DNA of 64,000 nt, from contig JAHLEZ010000029.1 of NCBI GenBank assembly GCA_020726505.1, positions 701,991-765,990 on the forward strand. The letters are read 5' to 3'. This DNA is from Leptodontidium sp. MPI-SDFR-AT-0119 (taxonomy: Eukaryota > Ascomycota > Leotiomycetes > Helotiales > Leptodontidiaceae). Under the pieces are notes generated by a model. It worked only from the letters and a program-made list of their open reading frames with translations. It searched no databases and was not told where the DNA came from. The translations under genes were made by a program, and so were the position numbers. This document shows, in pieces, positions 22,140 to 34,146 of this stretch (position 1 is its first letter; each line of letters opens with the position of its first letter).

Positions 22140-23751
22140 ATGGCAATCTCGAATGGCACGAATGGTGTCGATCTGGTAAGGCTGCCAGTTAACGGCGACA
22201 GCCAGAACAAGCAGCCAAATGCAGAGCTCGCGGTAAGTAGAGCTCCAAAGTTCTCCACGACAAACAAAAAATTGATTCCTTTTTAGATCAATCTACTGTC
22301 AGCTGTACATGCTACTTCAACTATCTTGCCGGGTACCGCAGATTACGAACGAGCACGAGCTTCATACTGGACAAGAGAGCAAGTGAGGGCTACACCGGCA
22401 TGCTTTTTCCAGCCTAGGACGGCAGCAGAGGTCTCTGTAGCTTTGATCATTCTCCAGCTTACTCACTGTCCATTTGCAGTAAAAAGTGGAGGACATGGAA
22501 AATTTCATGGCGAATCTTCTATCACAGACGGGATAACAATCGATCTTGCTAAGCTGGATCACATCAGAGTCAATAAGAGTCGAACGAGTGTTGAAATTGG
22601 ACCTGGAAATCGCTGGGGAGACGTCTACACAGCTTTAGAGCCTTTGGGACTCACAGTCGTAGGAGGTCGGGCAAAGACTGTTGGAGTTGGAGGATTCATT
22701 CTAGGAGGTAAATCCACGTACCACAAGGAAAAGTCAGCCACTGATACTTGCAGGCGGTATCTCTTTTTGCTCCAACCTCTACGGATGGGCACTCGACAAT
22801 ATCCAATCATACGAAGTTGTTCTTGCCAACGGGACAATTGTCAATGCAAGCAAAGATTCTCATGAGGATCTGTACAAAGCCTTACGGGGTGGTGGTGGGA
22901 ACTTTGGGATTGTGACATCTTTTACCGTCGAGGCACATCCATACTATGGAATGTGGGGTGGGCCTTTAGGTTGGGACGTGAGTCAAGGTGAACCTGTCAT
23001 GGCGGCTTTTCTCGACTGTGGCAGAAGAGCGCCCGAAGACCCAAAAGCTGCGTTCATTCTCGGATTGAGTAAGTATGATGGGAAATGGTGCTGGGTAGGC
23101 TGGTTATCCTACTTCGATGCAGTACCAGAACCGAGGATTTTCCAAGAGACTCTGGCAGTACCTTCGGTTTATAGCGCGATCAAACTTCAGGACCAGACAC
23201 AAATGGTACAGCAAATGGCAGAGGGGTATCCGTATCACGCCGAGAACACGCTCTGGGTAGCGTGTACCAAGATCGATGCACATATCTTGCGATTTTGGGC
23301 AGAGACTTGGATGACGGAGATGGACCGTCTCGCGGATGTCAAGGGGTTCAAGGCCCAGGTTGCAATCCAGTATATCACATCAAATGTGATCGATCGCATG
23401 AGCCGCAATGGTGGCAATGGACTAGGTCTAGCTGGTAGGGGACCTTTCCTGATGTTCAACGCCGAGCCGATATGGGACGACACATCCGATAACGCGAGAG
23501 TGTTTTCGGCACTGCAGACAGTGTTTCACAGGACGAAGCTGGAAGCAGAGAGGGTTGGACAAGACCATCCTTATATCTATCTCAACTACGCAAGTCAGTA
23601 TCAAGACGCATTTGGTGGCTTGAATGCAGAGACAAAGAATTTCCATGGACAAGTTTCTGGAAAATATGACCCCGAGGGCATTTTCCAATCACTCCGCGGG
23701 GCAGGATTCAAGTTGAAAGGAGCGGTCGAGAATCAACATGCACTAACTTAA
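22140..23751 (+). CDS. BBE-like FAD-linked oxidase 2, paralog of oxidase 1
   Basis: Same family and probable chemistry class as the 15.1-kb gene. Exons 22140-22232, 22287-22707 and 22754-23751 give 503 residues. His101 in KSGGHG is the FAD anchor; the second-anchor Cys is absent here too (GGRAKTVGVGG). The glycine-rich ILGGGISF and LRGGGGNFGIVTSF blocks are intact, as is the C-terminal NYASQYQD...KYDPEGIF. Exon 2 is 421 nt in both paralogs and intron 2 sits at the same codon and phase, so the pair arose by gene duplication, long enough ago that only motifs are shared at DNA level. The two may act on successive intermediates. The start at 22140 follows from the strong GTAAGT donor after exon 1. 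Confidence 0.9.
22233..22286 (+). other. Oxidase 2 intron 1
   Basis: 54 bp, GTAAGT...TTTTTAG, phase 0. It corresponds in position to intron 1 of oxidase 1. Confidence 0.75.
22708..22753 (+). other. Oxidase 2 intron 2
   Basis: 46 bp, GTAAAT...TTGCAG, phase 1, at the same codon as intron 2 of oxidase 1. It is the shortest intron in the window. Confidence 0.85.
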
Positions 23752-24429
23752 TGGACATTTGGTGAGGAGGAGTAGGGGGAGTATGTGATTCGTTAGATCA
23801 TGAAGAGGCTAGGTACGGCAATTCAGATGTAGTCGAGATGTGGTGTAAGTACAATCAATACATGTATGTGAAGATCAGTTGATCAAGGAGGGACGATGAC
23901 GATCAAAGACCTGTGCTGGAGCGGAGCGGGGTCGCGCTTAGATTGTGTTATCGTAATCGTGAGACACCTCAGACAGGGTCGATAGTTATAGTATAGTACA
24001 TGAATATACCACGCTTTACGGGAAGTAGTTAGGTGAAGTGGGCCAGGGCAAAGCGGAGCTCATGGTCACGTGGACACCGTGACATAACATGTCACGTCTG
24101 TTTTCCAGGAAGATCATGAACGGCCAACAACCAACAAGAACCTGTGGACATCCTCGGCAGTCGATAATTCTAAAGATCACTCGCTTCACATTATCACCTG
24201 TGGTACGTACTGTACGCACGCACCGTGAGTGTCATGCCGTAGCGACCTGGGCATTCAGGTGATCTGATCAATGCCATCAGTCATTTCATTTCCCCGCATT
24301 TCGGTTGCTTGAATCCACACGCAGCCCCCCTCCCCTCAAGGGCGGGCGTTCTCCGATCTTTTCGTTCACACCTCACAATCACTATCACAATCACTTTCCT
24401 CCTCTTCTAACAATACAATACAGCAAGCA
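23752..24429. other. Promoter region of the Zn2Cys6 gene
   Basis: 680 bases without a gene. It holds one cluster motif on the minus strand (23934-23943). A CT-rich stretch at about 24327-24420 runs up to the start codon, a common fungal promoter feature. Confidence 0.6.
23934..23943 (-). promoter_or_regulatory. GCGCTTAGAT site upstream of the regulator
   Basis: Exact reverse complement of ATCTAAGCGC, about 490 bases before the Zn2Cys6 start codon. It would allow autoregulation if this protein binds the motif. Confidence 0.5.
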
Positions 24430-26060
24430 ATGTTGCGCCCGAGGACTTCGAGAAGCAAGACCGGCTGTCTTTGCTGTCGTCTAAGGAGGAAGAAATGCGA
24501 TGAAGCCAAACCGGCGTGCGACAACTGCACCAAATTACACCTTATCTGCTCCTGGGTCGACCCAGGTGAGTTTGCGTGGCGGAAAAGATTGGGGCTGTCT
24601 CCGACTGCTTCAATGCAACAATATTCGGAGATGGCGCTTGAACCCCTGACACCAGATTCCGGGATATATTTGGGGAGCAAACCACCGCACGACTCCTGTC
24701 AAACAGTGCAATCATCATCCCCGTCATCGAGGTCACCAGACAACATTTACCACAACAACAATATACACTCTCTCGATGCACAACCTCCGCCGAGATTAAC
24801 ATCACCATCTTGTTCGTTCAGCTCTTCCTCGTTAATCGACCTACATCTTTCTGATGCCGCTGCCACACTTCTCAAAGTTTTCTTCGAATCTACCTGCCAA
24901 CTACTCTTCAGCGTTCCGTCAGTCTCTCTCAGGACATTCAAGCAGCGAGTACTCCAGTTCGCACTCTCCGACAGCTTAATCATGAACGCCGTGCTTGGAG
25001 TCGGCGGCTTCCTTCCGAATTGCGATCAGATACACCATAAACTGGAAGCAGAGAGACTACGGCATTATGTTGCAGCCATCGAGGAATTAAAATCATCACT
25101 TGCCACTTGGACTTCGAACTCTGCTCAAGAAGCATTGCGCTTGTTACTTGCCACTTCACTATTAAGTCTTAATGAGGTGAGCAGACTTTTGGGCTCTGTA
25201 GTCTGAGCGGAGACTCTTGGGCGCCACATAGCTGTTACTGATTGTATTAGTGCATTCGAGGCAATGAAAGTGGCTCTTTCTTCCAGCATCTCCAAGCCAA
25301 CCACTATTTCGCCTCCATAGTCTTTGAGTCGCGTTGGGATCCAGACGACTCAACTTTCATTGGGATTCTCCTTGAACAGCATGCATACTGGCAACTGGCT
25401 TCTTGTCTTCGACTGGTTCCAAGTCAAACTCAGATTGATACACTTCGCCAATCACCTCTACTTCAACTCGATGGCTTGAGGCAAACCAAGACCTTTGGCG
25501 TTCTATTTGGATCGGCATCATCGCTATATCAGTTGGCTCCTAGCATTTGCCAGCTCGCTATAAACCGCGAGCTTGAACTTACTACTGGAGACGATTTGGG
25601 ATGTTTCGAAACGATGGAGAGCTTAAGCGAAGCTGTCCGGGAATGGGAACATGAAGACACGAGAATCAATGACTGTGTAGATGGGACGGAGAGTATGGTC
25701 GCTGGCAAGGTTGTGCAGTTGACCATGCTCCTTTTCCTGTATTCTGCATATCACAAAGATCCCGTCTACCTACGAAGCATTTCCACACCCTTAGTTGATG
25801 AAGGTTTGGCTCAAATCACCATTCTCAAACACACCCCATGGATGAACTCACTTTTCTGGCCATTGATAGTTATTTCTACTCATGCCTCTACAGTGGAACA
25901 TCAGGCAACTTGTATGGATGTTATACCGCAGGGCTTAATTCTTTGTGACCGAGTACGTGAATGCCTGCGCTGGCTTTGGGATGAACCAGGCACCACGTTC
26001 GGTTTGACTGGTTTCGAAACTGTGCTGAAGACCCATAAGGTCGACTTTGTATTTGGCTAA
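24430..26060 (+). CDS. Zn2Cys6 transcription factor, probable cluster regulator
   Basis: Nuclear fungal binuclear-zinc regulator. Exons 24430-25176 and 25251-26060 give 518 residues. The zinc cluster is at the extreme N-terminus: C13-x2-C16-x6-C23-x6-C30-x2-C33-x6-C40, with the basic RLRRKK stretch between the second and third Cys. A Ser/Pro-rich linker covers about 70-135. The remainder is helical and resembles the fungal_trans_2-type middle homology region, without further motifs. It is the last gene before the RIPed block and has one cluster motif in its own promoter. That it controls the cluster is inferred from position and the shared motif. Confidence 0.88.
25177..25250 (+). other. Intron of the Zn2Cys6 gene
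   Basis: 74 bp, GTGAGC...TATTAG, phase 0, with an in-frame TGA at 25204. Removal joins LLSLNE to CIRGNESG and keeps a single frame to 26060. Confidence 0.82.
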
Positions 26061-26313
26061 ATGAAACGTATTGTACTTGATTTTCATGATCGTGTAACGG
26101 TCTGATTATTTATTCGCTGTAAATACAAAAGGTTATTAATCTTTGATAATTGCCTAACGTAGTAGATATCTAAGAAAAAGAGACTATATATACGCACGTA
26201 ATAGACTTTATAGGAAATAGGCGATTTAGATAAAAATTTATCTGGACTCGACAAGCGAGGCCTTTTGATTAGTAGTTTTTAAGTACTTTTTTGAAGTGCC
26301 TTGATACTCAAGC
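26061..26313. other. Boundary from gene island to RIPed DNA
   Basis: Composition changes within about 100 bases of the Zn2Cys6 stop codon to the TpA-rich pattern. No feature other than the TSD (CAAGC, 26309-26313) of the next element. Confidence 0.6.
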
Positions 26314-26615
26314 TGTTACGACTTACGATGCGCCTCGTATTCTAACCGACACGGGCTCGTAGTATCGCTGGCTATGCGACGGCGCTAAGCCCGATAAGGA
26401 AGACTAAGTGGCGAGCCTGCGATATATTGACGTAAACGGCACGCGACTACGCTAGGCCCTATTAGGAGGGTCCTTTATATATTTATACTCGAGCCCTCCC
26501 TTACGGAGAGCTCTTCTTTCCTCCTTGTCTTTTCTTCTCGATTCTAAGCGTAGCCTTAAGTCTAAATACAAAGCTTAAGTTAACTCGTCGTATTAACCTT
26601 TAGTTAGCCGTAATA
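26314..26615 (+). repeat. 5' LTR of the Gypsy chromovirus
   Basis: 302 bp, TGTTACGACTT...CCGTAATA. The terminal CA has become TA by RIP. Matches 32602-32903 and, inverted, 34147-34448. Confidence 0.92.
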
Positions 26616-29600
26616 TAAGAAAAGACTAATACCCCTTCGCTATAAAGCGTTATATCTCACTTAATCTTACGCCTTGTCGACTTACTCTTATAATAAGTCA
26701 ATAACGAGCCTTAATACCTTAGCCTATTCGATAAATAGGTACCTCTCTGCTTTAATAGTAAACTGTCCTAGAGAAAGCTAGATATTCTCTCATAGTTAAC
26801 TTACCTTGCCGTAACTTAACGCGCGCCGTCGTTTTAGAACGTATGTCTAATTAATAAATCGATTAATAACCTCAAACACCCCCTAACCCCACCTTACTAC
26901 CTTTGCCGACCTCTCCCCCCCGCCGGCGAAGCTTTAGAGAAAGAAGCGCCCCTTTGCGGCTAGGTTTTACTGACATCCCCGTCCCTTCTATCGAGACTCT
27001 CTCAGAGGAACTAGAGAGCTTTAATAGATTTGACTTAGACCTGGAGGACAAACCCTAGAGCTTCTTCGACGCATCGCCAGCGCCTACTAATATAAAGGAC
27101 CTTACTCCCGCTTAACAAGTTAAAGTAGATTAACTGATCAAGGACTCCGTTAACTCCGCAGTCGCCGCCGCTATCACGCAGGCCCTCACTTAATATGTTA
27201 TCAATAACCCTTACTAAGAGACTCGTACTTCTTCCCCTTCTAACTAATTAACGTGTGCTCTTACGGCGGACTTCTAGCTAACCGCCGACTATTACTTCCT
27301 GAAGTTAAATTTTATTATCCCTGCCATCGAGCTTAATAAAGTCAAGTACCCCTATACCCCCTTTAGCGACTATAAAGGAGAAATTAAATACGACGCCTAA
27401 AAAATAAATATAAAGCTCTTTATTTAAAAGTACTTAAGTAACTTCTTCACCGGCGAATCGTAAGTCTATACTTACTTTAAGTATACGAAGGGAGAAGCTA
27501 AGACTATTATCTTTTAATAGATAGACCTTAATTTTACTAAAGACTTTAACGGAGCCGCCGACGTCTTAAAGGCTTTAGACTAGCGTTTCTTTAATTATAA
27601 TTAAGTATAGGCCGCTAAGCTTAAGTATAACTAACTATAAATAAGTAATATAACTTATAATAAGTTTTATATAAAGTTCACGACATACGCGGCTACTAAG
27701 AAAATCTTATTTAATTATTAGTTCGACGACGTATACGAGAAAGTCTCGGATAAGCTTAAGTACGACATCTGAACTAAGAAGTATAAATTCGCTAAAGACT
27801 ATATAGCTCTTAATAAGTTCTTAGTTATCTTAGATCGCGAGCTATAAAATATCGCTGCCGGACGAGCTAATAGACGTATTACTACTATTGTTCGCGAAGC
27901 CCTTCAAGTCTCCTTTAATAATACTAATACTAGTAACTCGCGCGGTATTTTAAAGAAGGACAATTAGCGTTCGACTTCACTTACCCTTACTACTTATATA
28001 TAGAGACTACTGACTCTAAGACAGTCGTCAAATGTCCGCTAGTGTACGCCCTCTCCTTCGCCTGTCTTATGTTAACTTAAGTCCCTTATACCTCCTCTTA
28101 CACTTAAGGACGTCTCTTCCGACACTTGTCTTTACTATAATAAGACCGGCTATTAAGCTAGCGACTGCCCTAAGTGTCGTAGAGATCAGGCTCTTAATAA
28201 GTTAATTTCCGAGCTAGTCGTCGGCGAAGATCTAGAGACTAACGAGTTATTAAAAAACTCTTAAGCCGTAATAAAGACTTATACCTTAGTATAAGTTATA
28301 ACTTATAAAAGGACTTAATATTTAATTTCTGTACTCTTATTAAAGGGCGACAATTCTTAATTAATATTAAACTAAGAAAGAATAAATTCTTTATTAAGAC
28401 ACTTATATATATTAATAGTAGAGTTAATATTTTTAGTATTATTAAAACCTCTTTTATATATTAACTCGTCAAGTAATTTAATATTTCTTTTATATCCCTC
28501 CCTTAACTAATCGTCCTAACTAGTTATAATAATAAGAAAGGCAAGCTAATTAACACAGCCGTCTTACTTACTTTAATAATCGACCGCCGGCGAATTAACT
28601 TCCCCTTTTTAATAATTAACTTAAGAAACACTAACGTCTTAATTAGCCGAAAGTTCTTAGAGTATTACGACCTAAAGTAGTCGTATACTAAGAACCGTAA
28701 TCGACTAAAATAGTTATTAGATATACTTATTTAGCCGTACTTTAATTAGTAAGTCTTCGTCGACATTAACTGTTTTAATAAGTTAATCATTAAGTCTCAC
28801 TAGCTTAATACAGAACGAAGGGATACTCTTATAAACATAAATAACTACCGCCGGAGGCAAGCCAGGCTCGCGGCGCTCGACGATTCCCTTAAAATAAAGG
28901 TCTCTATATAACTTATTATTAGCGTCTCGCCGACTCGACCCTTGAGTTTCGCTAGAGAAGTTAAGGAGCGCCTACGTGTTATAAAGGATTAATTAAACCC
29001 TCCGACATCCTGTGATTTAAGATTACTACTTAAGGACGGGAGAGCCTATAAAGCCTCCCTAGCGAATCACTAGTTAAAGGCGCTTATTATAAAGATTTTC
29101 CTTATATTAGTAATAATAATATCTATAACGTACTTCTAACTTAAGAAATCTAAAAGGAATAAAGTAAAACCCTTTGTGACATTAATATATAAGATTAACT
29201 AAGAGTTAACTCGTCGCCGGCGAGAGGCCTTAAACTAACTAAGTGTTAAGCTTATATTAATAAATAGAGACTTAACCTTAGAGGAGGCCTTAAAGGCTAA
29301 GTACGCGTAAGATAACGAGTTAATAAGTAAGAAGCTCTTAGCGGAATATTAAGAGTATACCCCACTCTTCTCTCGGCGAGCCTTTAACAAGTTATTAAAG
29401 TATCGCTAAGGCGTAAATTACTAAATCGAGTTTACTAGAGAAAACGACTTGTCCTTTGAACTTCTCCGGCGTATAATTAAAAAACAGCTATTAAAGACTA
29501 AGTAGTATATTATCGACAACTTATATAAAGGTTTTATTAAGCCCTTTAGCGCACTATATACGGCCCTTATTCTCTTCGCTAAAAAAGCCGACAGTAGTCT

Positions 29601-32600
29601 CTGGCTATATGTCGACTACCGGAAGCTAAATACCCTATTAAAGAAGGACCTGTATTTAATTCTACTAATTAATAAGATAATAGCACACATTTATAAGGCA
29701 AGAGTCTTCACAAAGCTCGATATTTAGTAAGCCTTCTATTATATTTATATGTCCCCTGAGAGCAAAGACTATACGACTTTTTACACTTAATATAACACGT
29801 ATAAATATAAGGTCCTTCTTTTTAGCCTTATAAATAGTCCGGCGACTTTTTAGCGTTTTATTAATAATATCCTTATAAAATACCTCGACGACTTCTACGT
29901 GGTATATATAAATAATATCCTTATATATTCGTTTACTTTTAAGGAATATAAGGTCTATATTAAAAAGGTTATAGTAATATTATAAGTATACAGACTTTAG
30001 GCTAATATTAAGAAGTCTAAGTTTAACGTATAAAAGACTAAGTTCTTAGGATTTATTATTAAAGTTAATAGTATAAAAGTGGACTTAGAAAAGATTAGTG
30101 TAATTAAGGATTAGCGATACGCCGACAATTTATAAGGTATATAAAGCTACTTTAGCTTTTATAACTTTTATTGCCGGTTTATTAAAGACTATAGTCGTAT
30201 TATACGACCTCTCACGATACTCACTAGAAAGGACGTTCCCTTTAAATTCGATAGTGCTTATAAAGACACTTAAGAAATTCTCTAGGAAGCCCTTTAATCT
30301 ACGCCGGTTCTTTGTTACTACGACCTTACTAAATAAACACGGCTAAAGACCGACTCTTCCGACAGAGTCGTTACTAGGGTTCTATTTTAACTTTAAGAGG
30401 ACGATACCTTTTACTTTATAAGATATTTCTTTAAGACTATAATAGACCCTAAGCTTAACTACTTAATCTATAATAAAGAAATACTAGTAATTTTTTAGTT
30501 ATTTAAGTAATATCGCTTAAAGCTCTTAAGTGCTTAAAAAAATGTTCTTGTTTATATAAACTACTAAGCTTTAAAGTACTTTATAATTACTAAGGACCTC
30601 ACAGCTAAGCAGGCTCAATAGGCTAAGTTCTTTATAAACTTTTACTTCACAATTATATATTATATTAAGACGACTAATACGTTAACTAACACCTTATCTC
30701 GACGAAATCAAGACTTTATAACTACAGAGGCACATAAGCGGGCTATCCGTAGTTAATAGTTAATTCTTACTAATAAAATTAACTCGTAAGTCGCTAGCGA
30801 CCTTTAACTCTCTACTGTTGATCTTATAAACGCTTATATCGAAGTCGTGGAAACGATACCCTTAGCACTTATAGACGCTATAATCCTAGATCGCGATACT
30901 AAGACACGTGACGAGTTAGAGCCAGAGCTAGAGTCGAATACAGGAGTACTAATCGACTCAGAGACGCCTACCGCGGAAGAGCTAGACCTTAACTCTATAG
31001 TAATATATAATATCGCGGAATACGACGTTATTAATTAAGTATTCCTGACTAATAAGTCGTCTCCCTCGCTAAAGCCCCTCTAATAAAAAGTTAGAGAGTA
31101 ATCGCTAAATTATAAGCTAGTAAATAATAGGTTACTTTTATAAGGCCGCCTAGAAGTGCCCTTAAAACTATTAGAGCTTTATATAACACTTATTCGCTAT
31201 ATATATTCCTAACTTTTAGTAATACACGCGGGGATTAGAAAGATAAAGGCATTACTAAGTCGTAAATATTATTAGAACGGCCTTACCACGGACATAGCTC
31301 GATATATAACAAACTATAGTTACTCTTAATAAAAAGCCTGTAAGGATAAGACTCCTAGTTTCCTTTACCCCTTACTAATCCCTACTCGGCTATATTAATA
31401 CCTTATAATAGACTTTATAAAGCTATTACTAAATAAGTACAGCTATAACTTCGTTATAGTTATTATCGACCGCTTATTTAAAAAGTTAGTCTTAATACTT
31501 TATAATAATATAATTACGGCGAAAGGCATAGTTATCCTCTTCCTCGTCTATTAAACTCGACACTTCAGTATACTAGACTCTATTGTCTTAAACTAAAGGC
31601 CTCAATTCGTCTCCTCCTTTTAGAAAGAGTATTATTATATCCTTAAGACTAAAGTAAAGTTAACGATAGTATATAACTTAAACGTTAACGGCTAAATAAA
31701 AGTGACAAACTAATATATTAAGTAGCGGCTTTGTTCTCTTTACTACTATTACTAAGACAATTAGAGCGACCTCTTACTAATTATAGATATTACTTAATTA
31801 ACGTTACCGCATAAGTCCTTAGGCCGCTTATCCCCTTTTTAATTACTTAACGGCGTTAAACTAAGGACTTCTTAAGACTTAATTAACTTAGAGCCGCCGG
31901 CTATAATAATAAAGAAACTTAACCGCGAGGAAGCTTTATAAGTAGCCTTACGAATAAAGGAGGTTATAGAAGTCGCCTAGTCGTCCCTAAAGGATTAATA
32001 AGAGAAAATAAAACGACTAACGAACCGTGGGCGATACGCCGTTAATTAAAACGTTAGTGACTTAATACTAGTCGACACTCAGAACTAGAACGTCGACCGA
32101 CCCTCAAAGAAGCTGTCTAATAAGTAATACAGCCCGGTCAAGGTAATCGCTAAGGAAGGAGAGAACTAGAGAGTTGAGCTACTAGAGGACTAGTTAATTT
32201 ACCTTGTCTTTTACTTACACTCACTTTATAAATACGTCGACGACCCCCTACTAAGATAAGCTAAAGCTACGCCGGCACTTATTTAATTATTACTAAAATA
32301 AGATAAGTGGGAAATTAAAGGCATCCTTGGCTCTAAGGTTATACAAAATAAGCTATTTTATTATATTAAGTAACTAAGCGCCGACGAAGACTTAAAGTAA
32401 TACTTATACTTAAACACTATAACGGCTCCGTATATAATTAAGAGGTTCTATTTAAAGTATCTAAAGGCCAAAGGCCCGCTAAGAGCTCTCCTAAAGTGGC
32501 TAGAGGCTTATAACGCTAGTATCAATAACTATAACGACTTAAAAGACGACATAATTATAACTACAACTGCGCAGACGCAGTTTTTTAAGAGGGGGGAGTA

Positions 32601-32601
32601 A

Positions 32602-32903
32602 TATTATAACTTACGATGCGCCTCGTATTTTAACTAACACGGGCTCGTAATATCGCTAGCTATGCGACGGCGCTAAGCCTGATAGGGAAGACTAAGTGGC
32701 GAGCCTACGACATATTAATATAAACGGCACGCGATTACGCTAAGCCCTATTAAGAGGGTCCTTCATATATTTATACTCGAGCCCTCCCTTATAGAAAGCT
32801 CTCCTTTCCTCTTTGTCTTTTCTTCTCGATTCTAAGCGTAGCCTTAAGTCCAAATATAAAGCTTGAGTCAACTCGCCGTATTAACCTTTGGCCAGCCGTA
32901 ACA
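32602..32903 (+). repeat. 3' LTR of the Gypsy chromovirus
   Basis: 302 bp. The left end reads TATTATAAC (RIPed TGTTACGAC); the right end CGTAACA is intact and is followed by the target duplication CAAGC. Confidence 0.92.
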
Positions 32904-33085
32904 CAAGCTGAAAGGAATACTAAAATAAAGCTCGACGTATAAGACGTATTTTAATAGTTCTAAAATCGATTCCAATTAATTAACGCTAATCCCCTTTTAT
33001 ATTATATTTTAATTTCTAACGTTAGTCTTTATTTTATAATATTATATATATATACACTCGGCAACTTTATTACCGTTTTAAGTAT

Positions 33086-34045
33086 TATAAAGGGGACAAA
33101 GCCTAATCGTATTAATAAAAGAGCTAAAAGTAGTATTCGTTATATATGTTTTGTAAATACAACTCTATAGCTAATAGCCGGCTATATAAAGGAGTAGTCA
33201 AGTTAGTTAATAAACTCTCACGTGCTATCCCTATTACATCCGTCCCTTTCTTTAAAGGCTTTGCCTGCCCTTAGGTAGTTATTTAACCTTAAACCTGATT
33301 TTTAATATTATTTAAACATTTAGTTATAATATAATTTATATATAAAAACTAGTAATATATAAATAACTTATTTATCTTTCGGATACCTTAGTGAAAGGGG
33401 GATTAAATATATATATATATATATATTAAAGTATATAAAGTATTAAAGTATAAAAATATTATATATAATATAAAGTCGAAGAGATAGCTTATAAAGGTAT
33501 ATCAAAAGAGATAAGTAGTCGTAAAAGTGAGGTAAGTTAAGAAGAGCTTATAAAGGCTATCGAAGAAGGTATATATAATACTGCTCGGCAAAGAAGGCTA
33601 AGTTAATAGTTTTCTAAAGGTATTATTGTCGTATAATAAGAGCTAAAGAGTACTTAACGAAAGGAGAAGTATTAGAAGAGGAAGTGTACGTCGGGTAAGT
33701 ACGAAGGTATTATATACGGAGGTATTGTCGTGTATAAAAGCATCGTATACAAAAGTATCGTATACGAGAGGTATATCTTTATATTTCGTTAAACTTAATT
33801 ACAAATCGAAGAGAAGAGGTTTTAAGTGTTTAAGGGCCTTCGACTAAAGATACACACGCGTATCTTAATACTTTCTGTGTAAGTTACTAAAATGTGAAGG
33901 GGACAAAGTCTAATCGTATTAATAAAAGAGCCAAAAGTAGTATTTGTTATATATATTCTGTGGATATAACTCTATAGCTGGCAACCGGCTATATAAAGGG
34001 GTAGTCAAGTCAGCTGACAAGCTCTCACGTGCCATCCCTACCACA
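33086..34045 (+). mobile_element. TRIM-like miniature LTR element (960 bp)
   Basis: Two 153-bp LTRs (33086-33238 and 33893-34045; TGTGAAGGGG...CTACCACA in the less mutated right copy) flank a 654-bp internal region with no coding domain. GTAT is present on both outer sides (33082-33085 and 34046-34049), compatible with a 4-5-bp target duplication. The internal region contains an (AT)n run near 33403-33428 and short repeats of a GTATCGTATAC type near 33.7 kb. Size and lack of genes fit a terminal-repeat retrotransposon in miniature. A truncated inverted copy lies at 39090-39869. Confidence 0.8.
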
Positions 34046-34146
34046 GTATAATCCTTCCCTTAGCCTTTTATTAAAAAAACTAACTAGTCTTCGTACGTTA
34101 GAACATAACTGGCGCTAAAAAGTATCTTAATACTATAGTAGACTAG

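Larger units (their letters stand above)
26314..32903 (+). mobile_element. Full-length RIPed Ty3/Gypsy chromovirus (6590 bp)
   Basis: The two LTRs are 302 bp each (26314-26615 and 32602-32903), starting TGTTACG and ending CGTAACA where not RIPed. The 5-bp target duplication CAAGC is intact (26309-26313, 32904-32908). A polypurine tract AAGAGGGGGGAG lies just before the 3' LTR. Decayed + strand order: gag zinc knuckle near 28120, aspartic protease near 28400, RT near 29.5-30.0 kb (VDYRKLN, then FTKLD), RNase H near 30.2-30.7 kb, integrase near 31.2-31.9 kb, and a chromodomain-like tail near 32.3-32.5 kb. This order is Gypsy, and the tail marks a chromovirus. Every domain is broken by many stops. 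A 63-codon open frame at 30847-31038 is a surviving scrap between RNase H and integrase. Confidence 0.92.

Noticed and set aside
24566..24571. CAG|GTGAGT as a further intron donor just after the Zn2Cys6 cluster
   Set aside because: No matching branch point and acceptor follow at short distance, and the frame stays open through the linker; kept as coding.
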